Shown here piece by piece: positions 1 to 6,871 of a DNA stretch of 7,357 nucleotides. Numbering within the stretch: the stretch's first letter is position 1; each line of letters starts with the position of its first letter. Source of the DNA: Bifidobacterium breve (lineage in GTDB: Bacteria; Actinomycetota; Acidimicrobiia; IMCC26256); contig CAMDSG010000084.1 in NCBI GenBank assembly GCA_945907055.1, positions 1 through 7,357 of the forward strand. Direction: 5' to 3'. The notes below the pieces were generated by a model. That model ran no database searches. It was not told the DNA's origin and saw only the letters and a list, made by a program, of their open reading frames with translations. A program made the position numbers and the translations under genes.

Positions 1-887
1 TGGACCCACTCGCCTCCTTCGACACCAATGAGGCAAGCGATATTTATAGGCGAGACCTCTCCAATAACGACTGGGAATGGGTAACTCGCAGGCCAACGGG
101 AGGGCCGAGTGCTGCAGGGGCTACGCAGCCAACTATCTCTAGAGATGGGGGGCTTATTACATTCTCCTCAACCTCTGCAGAGTTTGACCTGAACGTGTCC
201 GACACCAGCCCCACCCAAGATATTTTCCTTCGCAACATGTCATCCTTCAATATCACTCGGGTAAGTGTCGCCCCCAACGGATTTATTCTCAACGCAGACT
301 CGTATAGTCCGCGCATAAGTGGATCTGGGCGAATGGTTGCATACCTAACTGATGCCACCAATGTAGTGACATCGGATACGGCAGGTAGGACAGACCTCAT
401 AGTTCGTGATCGCACGCGTGGGACTAATACGCGAGCCAATGTTGCTCCAAATCTCACAGAGTCAAGTGCTTTCATAGACTCTCCAGTGTTAAGCGCAGAT
501 GGAAAATATGCCGGATGGAACACTGCTTCTTCCTACGCTCCTGGCGATGCAGATAATGCCTCCGACTCTTTCCTTCGATTTCTTGCTAGCGACATCTCGC
601 TCTCAAATATCTCCCCCACCTCATTCTCTACAAGCAGTGCACCGACGGTAACCCTCACCGGGGTTGGGTTCGCTGACGATGCATTACCGGTCGTAGACGG
701 TCAAGGAGTCAGCATTAGCAATGTCGTGGTAAATGCAGAGGGAACCAGCCTTACCTTTACGCTCACGATTAGCGCCTCAGACTCAATCGGCCGACACGAT
801 ATATGGGCAAGAAATCCTGGCGGAGCGTCGTGGTCGTCGGCCGGAGCGGCGGCGGTTGGGCGCACCGGATTACTCCGTGTCGGATAG
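1..887 (+). CDS. Secreted beta-propeller (TolB/WD40-like) protein with C-terminal IPT/TIG-like domain, 5'-truncated
   Basis: The reading frame is open from position 3 to the TAG at 885-887, giving 294 visible residues; the true start lies before the window. Visible residues about 1-193 show a repeated pattern of about 58 residues: a D-[IL]-[YFI]-x-R-type strand at residues 13, 73, 131 and 188, each preceded by an Asp-rich turn, with 'ISRDGG', 'ISGSGR' and 'LSADGK' blade turns between. This is the style of WD40-like/PD40 propeller proteins found in actinobacterial secreted proteins. Residues about 197-272 look like an IPT/TIG Ig-like domain (ISPTSFSTSSAPTVTLTGVGF, written here only as its start, then a strand-rich stretch ending HDIWARNPGG). 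Such proteins are normally extracellular and bind surface polymers or proteins; no enzyme motif is seen. The signal peptide, if any, is outside the window, and no C-terminal anchor is visible. The 3' end overlaps the next gene, suggesting one transcript with the SGNH and MBOAT genes. The internal GTG at 195 is not a likely start because the repeats continue upstream of it. Confidence 0.8.
   Translation, partial: DPLASFDTNEASDIYRRDLSNNDWEWVTRRPTGGPSAAGATQPTISRDGGLITFSSTSAEFDLNVSDTSPTQDIFLRNMSSFNITRVSVAPNGFILNADSYSPRISGSGRMVAYLTDATNVVTSDTAGRTDLIVRDRTRGTNTRANVAPNLTESSAFIDSPVLSADGKYAGWNTASSYAPGDADNASDSFLRFLASDISLSNISPTSFSTSSAPTVTLTGVGFADDALPVVDGQGVSISNVVVNAEGTSLTFTLTISASDSIGRHDIWARNPGGASWSSAGAAAVGRTGLLRVG
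843..846 (+). promoter_or_regulatory. Possible Shine-Dalgarno for a TTG start at 856
   Basis: GGAG lies 9 nt before an in-frame TTG at 856-858, inside the end of the propeller gene. It is the best ribosome-binding match near the 5' end of the SGNH gene and favours the longer 376-residue form over the GTG at 877. The region is G-rich, so the match could be chance. Confidence 0.3.
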
Positions 888-1986
888 AACAGCGCGGACC
901 CACAGAGAGGCAAAGAGTCGACGTGGGCGCGTTCTCCTAGCGTGGAGCGCTGGGCTCCTATCAATGATTCTTCTCGCCGAGGGTGTTACGCGAGTCATCG
1001 AGAACCGCCTCCCTGAGCCTGCCGATTGGTTCTCGCCCGCCTCAGCGCGTTTAGTTCGTGAGATGGATCAACTACAGGAACAAAATCTTCGCAGCAGGGT
1101 CACCATTGTTGGATCCTCAATGCCTGGGCGGGACCTCGTGCCGAGCGCGCTTGCGAGAGGACTCGCCGACACATCCAAAATTACCCCAAGCGCTCTCGAC
1201 CCGAGTAGAGAGACCGAAGCGCAGACCGCTGATCCGTTGATCAAGAATCTCTCGGTAGGCGGAGGGGGCCAGACCACGGTTGTAGAGCGATGGCTGCTCG
1301 AGGAGGTTGTTCCGAGAATTCACCCGCAGAGAATTATCTGGGGAGTATCTAGTCTCGACTTCAACGCTGCGCGGCGTAAATCCACGATCGATCGTTATAA
1401 CAAGGCCCGGCAGACCCGAGTCGGGGCTCTCGCCGATGCAGATCAATTGATGGCTTCGTTCTCTGCGCTCGCTAAGAATCGCGCTGCGCTGCGTGATCCT
1501 TACGACATGCTCAAAGTAGTTACTGGCGCAGACCTCTCAACGCGCCTCCCCGACCGATCACAGCCGAGGGCTGCGTCATTTGATCTTGGATATAAGCCGT
1601 TACCCCCAGCGAAGCTCAAAAAGATGCAACTCAGGGAGATCGCGTACGCCCGAGATGTTCAACTCCGCGGTTATTCATTAGGGAGAGACGAGCTCGATGC
1701 GTTTAGGCGCACTCTGAGGCGCCTCAAAGCATTGGATACCGAAGCCGCAGTTGTGCTCATGCCTGTGACTCAAGACTACATAGACGCCCACCCACATGGA
1801 GCAAGAGACTTCAACGCATGGAGAACTCGCGTAACCGCTGTAGCGAAGTCAGAGGGTGTTGCTGTCCTTGATCGCACACGCTCTATGCCTGACTCTGCCT
1901 TTAGAGATGCTGAGCACCTACTCGTTGCGTCAGCACGCGACTTCTCCCTCGAGGTCGCTACCGAGTTAAAGCGACAGGGCTGGTGA
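877..1986 (+). CDS. Membrane-anchored SGNH hydrolase-like protein, probable partner of the adjacent MBOAT acyltransferase
   Basis: From the GTG at 877 the product is 369 residues. A basic N-terminus (about 1-18) is followed by one hydrophobic helix (about 18-38), predicting a cytoplasmic tail and an extracytoplasmic domain. SGNH-type motifs appear in order: block I 'IVGSSMPG' with candidate nucleophile Ser81; a Gly-rich block II 'NLSVGGGGQT' (124-133); a block III-like 'GVSSLDFN' with Asn163; and 'DAEH' (Asp344, His347), matching the Asp-x-x-His of block V. The middle, about 170-265, is charged and helical and not recognised. DltD and AlgJ/AlgX-like proteins with this fold work with MBOAT proteins in O-acylation of surface polymers; the MBOAT gene starts one base after this stop. 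The start is uncertain. GTG 877 has only a weak GGA 7 nt upstream; TTG 856 has GGAG with a 9-nt spacer and would add 7 residues. Either start overlaps the end of the propeller gene in another frame. Substrate unknown; overall sequence is divergent from named families. Confidence 0.82.
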   Translation: MSDRTARTHREAKSRRGRVLLAWSAGLLSMILLAEGVTRVIENRLPEPADWFSPASARLVREMDQLQEQNLRSRVTIVGSSMPGRDLVPSALARGLADTSKITPSALDPSRETEAQTADPLIKNLSVGGGGQTTVVERWLLEEVVPRIHPQRIIWGVSSLDFNAARRKSTIDRYNKARQTRVGALADADQLMASFSALAKNRAALRDPYDMLKVVTGADLSTRLPDRSQPRAASFDLGYKPLPPAKLKKMQLREIAYARDVQLRGYSLGRDELDAFRRTLRRLKALDTEAAVVLMPVTQDYIDAHPHGARDFNAWRTRVTAVAKSEGVAVLDRTRSMPDSAFRDAEHLLVASARDFSLEVATELKRQGW

Positions 1987-1987
1987 G

Positions 1988-3412
1988 ATGAGTTTCAACT
2001 CGCTTCAATTCATAGCGTTACTAGTGCTCGTTGTTCTTCTCTATTGGAGACTTCACCTAAAAGGGCAGAACCGACTCCTCCTAATTGCGTCTTATGTCTT
2101 CTACGGCTGGTGGGATTGGCGTTTCCTAATCTTGCTTGTCGCCACCACAGTCGTTGACTTTGGAATCGGCATTCGCATTGAAGAGGCCAGCGGTGAGCGC
2201 GCTAAACGCTCTTGGCTGATTTCACAGCTCGTCTTTAACCTTGGGATTCTTGCGTTCTTCAAATATGCCGGTTTCTTCGTCGACTCTGCGGAGCATGTTG
2301 CTCAAGCAGTTGGCCTCGGCTGGAGCAGCCCAGCCCTCGCAATCATTCTCCCCGTCGGAATCTCGTTCTTTGTCTTCCATGAGATCTCATACGCGGTTGA
2401 TATATATCGCGGCAGGCTTGATGCTGAGAGGCGTTTAAGCACCTACGCGCTCTTTATCGCCTACTTCCCTCTTCTCGCTGCAGGGCCGATTGAGCGCGCA
2501 TGGCACCTACTCCCCCAACTTCGCTCTGAGCGGCAGCGCCCTACGAAGGAGCAGGCATATTCAGGGGTCGTACTAATCGTCTCGGGGATATTTAAGAAGG
2601 TGGTAATCGCAGATACCGTTGCGAAGGTCTCAAACGACGTATTCGGGAGAACCACGGGGCGCGGAACTATCCCGCTTGCAATTGGAGCAGTTGCATTCGC
2701 AATACAGATCTACTGCGACTTCGCTGGTTATACCGATGTAGCCCGCGGTACATCGCGCTTGCTAGGCATAGAGGTCTTCCGCAACTTTGAGTCGCCATAC
2801 CTCTCAACAAACATCACGCAGTTCTGGCGCACCTGGCATATCTCTCTCTCGTCTTGGCTCCACGATTATCTCTATATTCCACTTGGAGGCAATAAGGGCG
2901 GCAGGTTCGCAACCTACCGAAACCTCATCATCGTGATGCTCCTCGGTGGTCTATGGCACGGTGCTGCTTGGACCTTTGTCATCTGGGGAGCGCTCCATGG
3001 AGTCGCTCTTGCAATACATCGGGCACGCGGCGCCTACGAGCCGCGAGGCACACCGCCTTCTCCGCGTTGGCGCGACATCCCAAGCATTCTCGCTACCTTC
3101 ACTTTTGTTACTGCGCTATGGGTCATCTTTAGATCAGCAACTATCGGCGATGCGTTTAGCTTCTTCCACTCAATGGCGACAGGCGGGCTCTTCGGCTCGA
3201 ACCCAGGAGCGTGGAAAGCAGATCTCCTTCTCGTCGGAGGGTTCGGTGCACTCGTACTTGCGATGGACCTTCTAGATAGAAAGCGCTCGACGCTGCGACC
3301 TCTCGCCGCATGGGCGCCGACCGTTCAAGGGGCGCTACTCGGTGCCGCTCTTATCGGGGTATTGGTCTTCTCTGGGACTCCACCGGAGCCATTTATCTAC
3401 TTCCAGTTTTAG
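1988..3412 (+). CDS. MBOAT family membrane O-acyltransferase (AlgI/DltB type)
   Basis: The product is 474 residues, about the usual size for AlgI-like proteins, with roughly ten or more hydrophobic segments across its whole length. Family hallmarks are clear: 'YVFYGWWDWRF' (36-46), 'LPVGISFFVFHEISYAVDIY' (121-140), 'PLLAAGPIERA' (161-171), 'CDFAGYTDVARG' (243-254), 'NFESPYLSTNITQFWRTWHI' (266-285) and 'GLWHGAAWTF' (321-330), ending in the typical 'PFIYFQF'. His324 corresponds to the catalytic His of MBOAT enzymes and His284 to the second conserved His. These proteins pass acyl groups, usually acetyl, across the cytoplasmic membrane for transfer to an exported polysaccharide or teichoic acid. 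The ATG lies one base after the SGNH gene's TGA, with AGGG at 1976-1979 as ribosome-binding site (8-nt spacer), so the two are translationally linked. No polysaccharide polymerase or glycosyltransferase is in the window, so the acceptor cannot be named. No alginate role is implied. Confidence 0.95.
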   Translation: MSFNSLQFIALLVLVVLLYWRLHLKGQNRLLLIASYVFYGWWDWRFLILLVATTVVDFGIGIRIEEASGERAKRSWLISQLVFNLGILAFFKYAGFFVDSAEHVAQAVGLGWSSPALAIILPVGISFFVFHEISYAVDIYRGRLDAERRLSTYALFIAYFPLLAAGPIERAWHLLPQLRSERQRPTKEQAYSGVVLIVSGIFKKVVIADTVAKVSNDVFGRTTGRGTIPLAIGAVAFAIQIYCDFAGYTDVARGTSRLLGIEVFRNFESPYLSTNITQFWRTWHISLSSWLHDYLYIPLGGNKGGRFATYRNLIIVMLLGGLWHGAAWTFVIWGALHGVALAIHRARGAYEPRGTPPSPRWRDIPSILATFTFVTALWVIFRSATIGDAFSFFHSMATGGLFGSNPGAWKADLLLVGGFGALVLAMDLLDRKRSTLRPLAAWAPTVQGALLGAALIGVLVFSGTPPEPFIYFQF

Positions 3413-3458
3413 ACTTAAGAAGCAGTAACTCGAGCGGGTGTAATTCGAACTGGTGGAA
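3413..3458. other. Convergent intergenic gap without a clear terminator
   Basis: Only 46 bp separate the MBOAT stop from the lipoprotein stop. A weak stem TAATTC (3441-3446)/GAATTA (3456-3461) with a 9-nt loop exists but is short, AT-rich and lacks a T-run on either strand. Termination may be Rho-dependent or the transcripts may overlap; this is inference. Confidence 0.45.
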
Positions 3459-3469
3459 TTAGAGAGGGC
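3425..3469. repeat. Degenerate 15-bp tandem repeat at the convergent gene ends
   Basis: The unit starting at 3425 (GTAACTCGAGCGGGT) is followed at 3440 by GTAATTCGAACTGGT, with 12 of 15 bases equal. A third, weaker unit at 3455 (GGAATTAGAGAGGGC) shares about 9-10 of 15 with either. It covers most of the 46-bp gap between the MBOAT and lipoprotein stops and runs a few bases into the lipoprotein gene. Function unknown; with only two good copies, chance is possible. Confidence 0.35.
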
Positions 3470-4583
3470 CCCAGACTGAGAGCGTGCTAGCGAGAGCCTC
3501 TGCATCAAGACTCGTGCGGAAGCGCAGCGATGTCCCCGCTACCTGCAACGAACCAATCGTTGAGCCATCGGGGGCCTTACCTATCCAACCAGTATTTACA
3601 CCTGCTGAAAACTCTGCACTCCCACTGGCGCGCGGAGTGGAGCAACCGGTCGGCTCGAGATACACAGCTAGATAATTATCGGAGATTGGTGCAGGCGCAG
3701 GTGGGGCGTAGAGAGTCAATACTTCTTGACAGATACCGTTTCCCTGGCCGGTTGAGAGCCCAACAACAGCACGTACTCCCCAGTTAGTAGGGAGCATCGT
3801 TGGCCGGCGACGAAGCGGCTCGGCTAATTGAAGTACCTGTGAGTCGAAGACCCCATTGAATTCGGAGGCTCCAGCCGGAGCCACTATTGCAGGAACCGCA
3901 TCTCCCCACAATGCCGAGCGATAGGTTCGCGTCCCTACTTTCGTCTTGCCGCTCCAGAGCGAAGCAACGCGACCGAGGAAGAGTGCCTCGTCGCGATTGA
4001 TTGATATTTCACTCGGGCGCTCTCCAACGGATCGCGCTGTAACCGCCAAGACTCTCTGATCTGCCTCTGTAGTGAGCGTATTTACACTCGCTACTCCACC
4101 TGCAAATAAATCGGCGACCGCTTCGGGGCTAGGTGATACATAATCCGCTCCGAGTAGCGAGAGAATAAAAGTACGGTCCGTGTCGTTGGCGACGTGCACC
4201 CACATTGGGGTAGCGCCAACGATGTCAAGAGAGGAGAGCACGTAGAACTCTCCGCCAACCCTCCTCACCTCTAGCCGACCGCCGGAGTCATACTCCGCCA
4301 TAACTACTGAGTCATCTCCGCGGCGCATAAAAGTCTCTCTAGCGGTTGACCCATCCCCGCCAGAACTCTCAGCTGAGTAGGAGACTGCATCGGATGCCCC
4401 GCTCTTCAGGGATGCAGCGGCGAGCAGTCGCGTCCCCGATGAAGATACCTTCGGCTCGCTAGCGCTGCTGCAAGCCCCTACTGCGAGCACGAGCACTGCG
4501 AGACTGGCTATACGGAACAGAGATTTGTCTCTGGGTTGCCCGTCAAGAGCGCCAAGCGGTTTCTTAGTGACACTCAATCTCAA
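3459..4583 (-). CDS. Putative lipoprotein of unknown function, downstream of truA
   Basis: The product is 374 residues from a TTG start. Residues 1-37 form a lipoprotein signal peptide: a basic N-region (KK at 7-8, R18, K20, R24), a hydrophobic core (about 25-35) and the lipobox 'AVGAC', with Cys38 as the predicted lipidated residue. After a Ser/Gly-rich linker, residues about 60-135 are strand-rich, with alternating 'RLEVRRVGGEFYVLSS' then 'PMWVHVA', loosely like the periplasmic LprG/LppX lipoprotein fold, but I cannot assign it. The C-terminal half has two cysteines (285, 314) that could pair, and a Pro-rich 'YAPPAPAPI' stretch. No catalytic motif is seen. The protein should sit on the outer face of the cytoplasmic membrane. 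Its TTG shares bases with the truA TGA stop, so it is probably co-transcribed and translationally coupled with truA and the ribosomal genes. A second TTG at 4577 is less well placed relative to the GGAG site. Confidence 0.85.
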   Translation of the reverse strand: MRLSVTKKPLGALDGQPRDKSLFRIASLAVLVLAVGACSSASEPKVSSSGTRLLAAASLKSGASDAVSYSAESSGGDGSTARETFMRRGDDSVVMAEYDSGGRLEVRRVGGEFYVLSSLDIVGATPMWVHVANDTDRTFILSLLGADYVSPSPEAVADLFAGGVASVNTLTTEADQRVLAVTARSVGERPSEISINRDEALFLGRVASLWSGKTKVGTRTYRSALWGDAVPAIVAPAGASEFNGVFDSQVLQLAEPLRRRPTMLPTNWGVRAVVGLSTGQGNGICQEVLTLYAPPAPAPISDNYLAVYLEPTGCSTPRASGSAEFSAGVNTGWIGKAPDGSTIGSLQVAGTSLRFRTSLDAEALASTLSVWGPL

Positions 4584-5440
4584 AGCAATTCTCCATTTTC
4601 GTAATCAACTCGCCAAAGACTAAGCCCCTGTGGAGGTGCGAGTTGCCCAGCTGCAGAGCGATCCTTTGCCCTAAGTATCGAGAGCATCTCGCCAGCCGTG
4701 CGCCTACCCCTACCGGCCTCTACCTGCGTCCCTACTAGTGCTCGCACCATCTGCCAGCAGAACGCTGTGGCCTTTACCTGATACCGCAGGACTCCGTCAC
4801 CTAGGTCGTGCCACTCTGACTCGAGTACTCGCCTAACGGTGGTTGAGCCCTCTGGCCCCTTCCGAGAGAACGATGCGAAGTCGTGCTCCCCGATAAAAGG
4901 AGTCGCTGCTAATTGAAGAGCGTGAATATCTAACGCCTCCGGCACCCACCAAGCACCCCTGGCCATTGATGGGTCTGGAGTTGAGCGGTTGAGGACCGTA
5001 TAGCGGTAGGTGCGCGCCCGAGCAGAGTGGCGCGCATCGAAACCTGCAGGAGCAATACTCGCATGACGCACTGCAATCTCAGAGCCGAGCATGCGATTGA
5101 GCCTCTGAACAAGCATCTCTGGCTCGGTGCCATCGGGGGCCGCAAAGGAGACAACCTGCCCCCACGCGTGTACACCTGCATCGGTGCGCCCCGCGCAGGC
5201 CAGGGTTATCTCGGCCCTAAGAACCTTGCTCAATGCTCCGCAAATCTCACCCGCAACTGTGCGCTGATCGCGCTGCTGTGCAAAGCCATGAAAATCGGTG
5301 CCGTCATAGGCAACAGTCATGCGAATAATCACGGAATTGCTATGACCAGAAGAAGCGTCTTTGGAGGAGTTGTCTTTAGAAGAATTCTCCTCGGGCGCGA
5401 GACTGCCGCCGAGTTCGGCGGCAGGGTCGAAGAGCGTCAT
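4580..5440 (-). CDS. truA: tRNA pseudouridine(38-40) synthase TruA
   Basis: TruA converts uridines 38-40 of the tRNA anticodon stem-loop to pseudouridine. From ATG 5440 the product is 286 residues. The catalytic motif 'CAGRTDAGVHAWGQVVSF' begins at residue 82, with the nucleophile Asp at 87. Other family blocks are 'AYDGTDFHGFAQQ' near 44, 'FDARHSARARTYRYTVLNR' near 133 and 'FCWQMVRALVGTQVEAGRGR' near the C-terminus. The conserved core starts about residue 41, so there is an N-terminal extension of about 40 residues with a repeated NSSKD stretch (19-31). The start is not fixed. TTG 5485 would add 15 residues, and GTG 5332 or ATG 5320 would give a core-only enzyme; none has a good ribosome-binding site. 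The gene follows rplQ closely (54 bp from this ATG, 9 bp from the TTG), the standard actinobacterial position, and its stop overlaps the lipoprotein start. Identity is sure; start moderately sure. Confidence 0.95.
   Translation of the reverse strand: MTLFDPAAELGGSLAPEENSSKDNSSKDASSGHSNSVIIRMTVAYDGTDFHGFAQQRDQRTVAGEICGALSKVLRAEITLACAGRTDAGVHAWGQVVSFAAPDGTEPEMLVQRLNRMLGSEIAVRHASIAPAGFDARHSARARTYRYTVLNRSTPDPSMARGAWWVPEALDIHALQLAATPFIGEHDFASFSRKGPEGSTTVRRVLESEWHDLGDGVLRYQVKATAFCWQMVRALVGTQVEAGRGRRTAGEMLSILRAKDRSAAGQLAPPQGLSLWRVDYENGELL
4591..4594 (-). promoter_or_regulatory. Shine-Dalgarno site supporting the TTG start of the lipoprotein gene
   Basis: Read on the minus strand, GGAG lies 7 nt before the TTG at 4583-4581, within the last codons of truA. 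It decides for this TTG over the one at 4577 (13-nt gap) and supports coupling by stop/start overlap. Confidence 0.65.
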
Positions 5441-5494
5441 AACTAGATCGTAGGTTAGGGAGCGGTCGAGCCGCCCAAATACCAAATCCGATAA

Positions 5495-5845
5495 CTAAAT
5501 GAGTTCAATACGCGCCATCGGCGCGTTGTCACCTGGGCGGGGCCCAAGCTTTGAGATTCTCGTGTATCCGCCATTGCGGTCGGCGTAGCGCGGTGCAATC
5601 TCAGAGAAGAGTTTGCTTGTCGCTGTCTCGTCTTTGATTGTTGCTACGACAAGACGCTGACGGTGCACGCCACCCTTCTTTGCCTTGGTGATCAACTTCT
5701 CCGCGTATGGGCGCAGAGCCTTTGCCTTTGGCAGGGTGGTGGTAATCGCTCCAGCCTCAAAGAGCGAGGATGCGAGGTTCGCCATCATTTGTCTGTGGTG
5801 CGACGGGCCACTACCGAAGTGGCCGCCCTTCTTGGGGGTAGGCAT
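5495..5845 (-). CDS. rplQ: 50S ribosomal protein L17
   Basis: The 116-residue product matches bacterial L17 throughout: an N-terminal His/Ser-rich region with 'SHHRQMMANLASSLFEAGAI', then 'TTLPKAKALRPYAEKLITKAKKG', and the C-terminal 'YADRNGGYTRISKLGPRPGD' followed by NAPMARIEL. L17 is a component of the large subunit near the exit tunnel. It lacks the long C-terminal tail seen in many other actinobacterial L17 proteins and is slightly shorter than the E. coli protein (127). ATG 5845 is preceded by AGGA with about 8 nt spacing, located in the end of rpoA. The gap to rpoA is only 4 nt, so the two are co-translated from one message. Confidence 0.98.
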   Translation of the reverse strand: MPTPKKGGHFGSGPSHHRQMMANLASSLFEAGAITTTLPKAKALRPYAEKLITKAKKGGVHRQRLVVATIKDETATSKLFSEIAPRYADRNGGYTRISKLGPRPGDNAPMARIELI

Positions 5846-5849
5846 TTTC

Positions 5850-6788
5850 TCAGTCCTTGGTTCGAAGCGCTAAACCGCGCTCATCGAGTTTCTCGAGGAT
5901 CTCGTCAAGCGACTTCTGGCCAAAGTTGGTGATGGCAAGAAGATCATCTTCGCTCTTCGACATGAGCTGCCCAATGGTGTCGATACGAGCACGCTTGAGG
6001 CAGTTGCGAGGACGCTCAGAGAGATCGAGGTCCTCGATTGCAAGGTCAAAGTCTGGAGATGTTGAGGGAGCAACCGCTACCTCGCCAAGCTCAAGGCGAG
6101 GAGCCTCGTTGGAGAGATCAGCGACTAGCTCAACAAGATTCCCGAGGGTCGCACCGGCAGATGCAAGAGCATCACGAGGCGTGATTGATCCATCGGTCTC
6201 AATCTCGATTGAGAGGCTGTCGTAGTTCGTGGCCTGCTCAACGCGTGTCGGCTCAATTGCAAAAGAGACACGGCGGACAGGGGCGAAGATTGCATCTACG
6301 GGGATTGCTCCGATGGAGGCACCAGGCTTCTTGGTCTTGTCAGCGGAGGAGTATCCACGACCCTGCTCAACAGTGATGTCAAGAGCAAGACGCCCCTTGC
6401 CATTTACCGAAGCGATGTATAGGTCGGTTGAGAGAATCTCAACATCTGAGGTTGTCTGAATATCTCCAGCCGTGATCTGACGTGGGCCAGTTACATCAAG
6501 GCGAAGGGTTACAGGCTCCTCAGAGAGCGAGGTGAGCACAATGTCTTTGAGGTTAAGGATGACGTCTGTGACGTCTTCCTTAACGCCCTTGATTGTCCCA
6601 AACTCATGCAGAGCGTCATCGAAGCGCACCTGAGTAACTGCTGCACCTGGGATCGAGGAGAGAAGTACTCGACGCAGGGTGTTCCCGAGAGTGTGGCCAA
6701 AGCCAGGCTCTAGGGGAGAGATGGTGAAGCGCTGAACATTGCCGACTGCTTCTTCGGCTTCGATCTCTGGGCGCTGGATGATGAGCAT
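5850..6788 (-). CDS. rpoA: DNA-directed RNA polymerase subunit alpha
   Basis: The 312-residue product is a complete alpha subunit, which dimerises to nucleate RNA polymerase assembly. The N-terminal domain (about 1-230) has 'PLEPGFGHTLGNTLRRVLLS' (25-44) and 'HEFGTIKGVKEDVTDVILNL' (61-80), which form the dimer and beta/beta' contacts. After a short linker (about 231-250), the C-terminal domain (251-312) has 'SERPRNCLKRA' and 'NFGQKSLDEI'. By alignment, Arg259, Asn262, Cys263 and Lys265 match E. coli Arg265, Asn268, Cys269 and Lys271 of the UP-element DNA-binding surface. The 'PRNCLKRA' and 'GFGHTLGN' wording recalls Acidimicrobiia more than Streptomyces or Mycobacterium, an impression only. 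ATG 6788 has GAGG about 5 nt upstream. It lies between rpsD and rplQ as in most bacteria, and no promoter of its own is evident in the 83-bp gap. Confidence 0.99.
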   Translation of the reverse strand: MLIIQRPEIEAEEAVGNVQRFTISPLEPGFGHTLGNTLRRVLLSSIPGAAVTQVRFDDALHEFGTIKGVKEDVTDVILNLKDIVLTSLSEEPVTLRLDVTGPRQITAGDIQTTSDVEILSTDLYIASVNGKGRLALDITVEQGRGYSSADKTKKPGASIGAIPVDAIFAPVRRVSFAIEPTRVEQATNYDSLSIEIETDGSITPRDALASAGATLGNLVELVADLSNEAPRLELGEVAVAPSTSPDFDLAIEDLDLSERPRNCLKRARIDTIGQLMSKSEDDLLAITNFGQKSLDEILEKLDERGLALRTKD

Positions 6789-6871
6789 GTTTTCCTCGCT
6801 CTTGCGGTTCTGATGCGGTCGGGTCTATTGGGTAATTGCTGGTGTTACTAGTAGATCTATTACTTGATCTA
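6789..6871 (-). other. rpsD-rpoA intergenic spacer (83 bp)
   Basis: The spacer holds most of the stop-codon tandem repeat, an 8-bp palindrome TAGATCTA (6852-6859), and the rpoA ribosome-binding site GAGG next to its ATG. I see no T-rich intrinsic terminator and no confident promoter, so the operon probably reads straight through from rpsD to rpoA. Confidence 0.6.

Noticed and set aside
44..523. 159-residue open frame antisense to the propeller gene
   Set aside because: The plus-strand frame shows clear propeller repeats; the minus frame shows no domain pattern.
733..876. ATG at 733 as start of the SGNH gene
   Set aside because: It would overlap the propeller gene by about 155 nt. The added 48 residues are Arg/Pro-rich shadow of the IPT/TIG coding frame, while the membrane helix is properly placed from 877 or 856.
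700..900. Frameshifted single fusion gene of propeller and SGNH parts
   Set aside because: The propeller frame runs through a coherent IPT/TIG-like domain to its own stop, and the SGNH frame starts with its own basic tail and membrane helix, so two genes explain it better.
3374..3390. CTCC-ACC-GGAG stem near the MBOAT gene end
   Set aside because: Only four base pairs with a 3-nt loop, inside the coding sequence and not directly followed by a T-run; likely chance.
3441..3461. Hairpin TAATTC/GAATTA as intrinsic terminator
   Set aside because: Six weak base pairs, a 9-nt loop and no T-tract on either strand do not meet the usual form.
5027..5446. 139-residue open frame antisense to truA
   Set aside because: It lies wholly opposite a certain gene, has no recognisable domain and no ribosome-binding site noted; a frame shadow.
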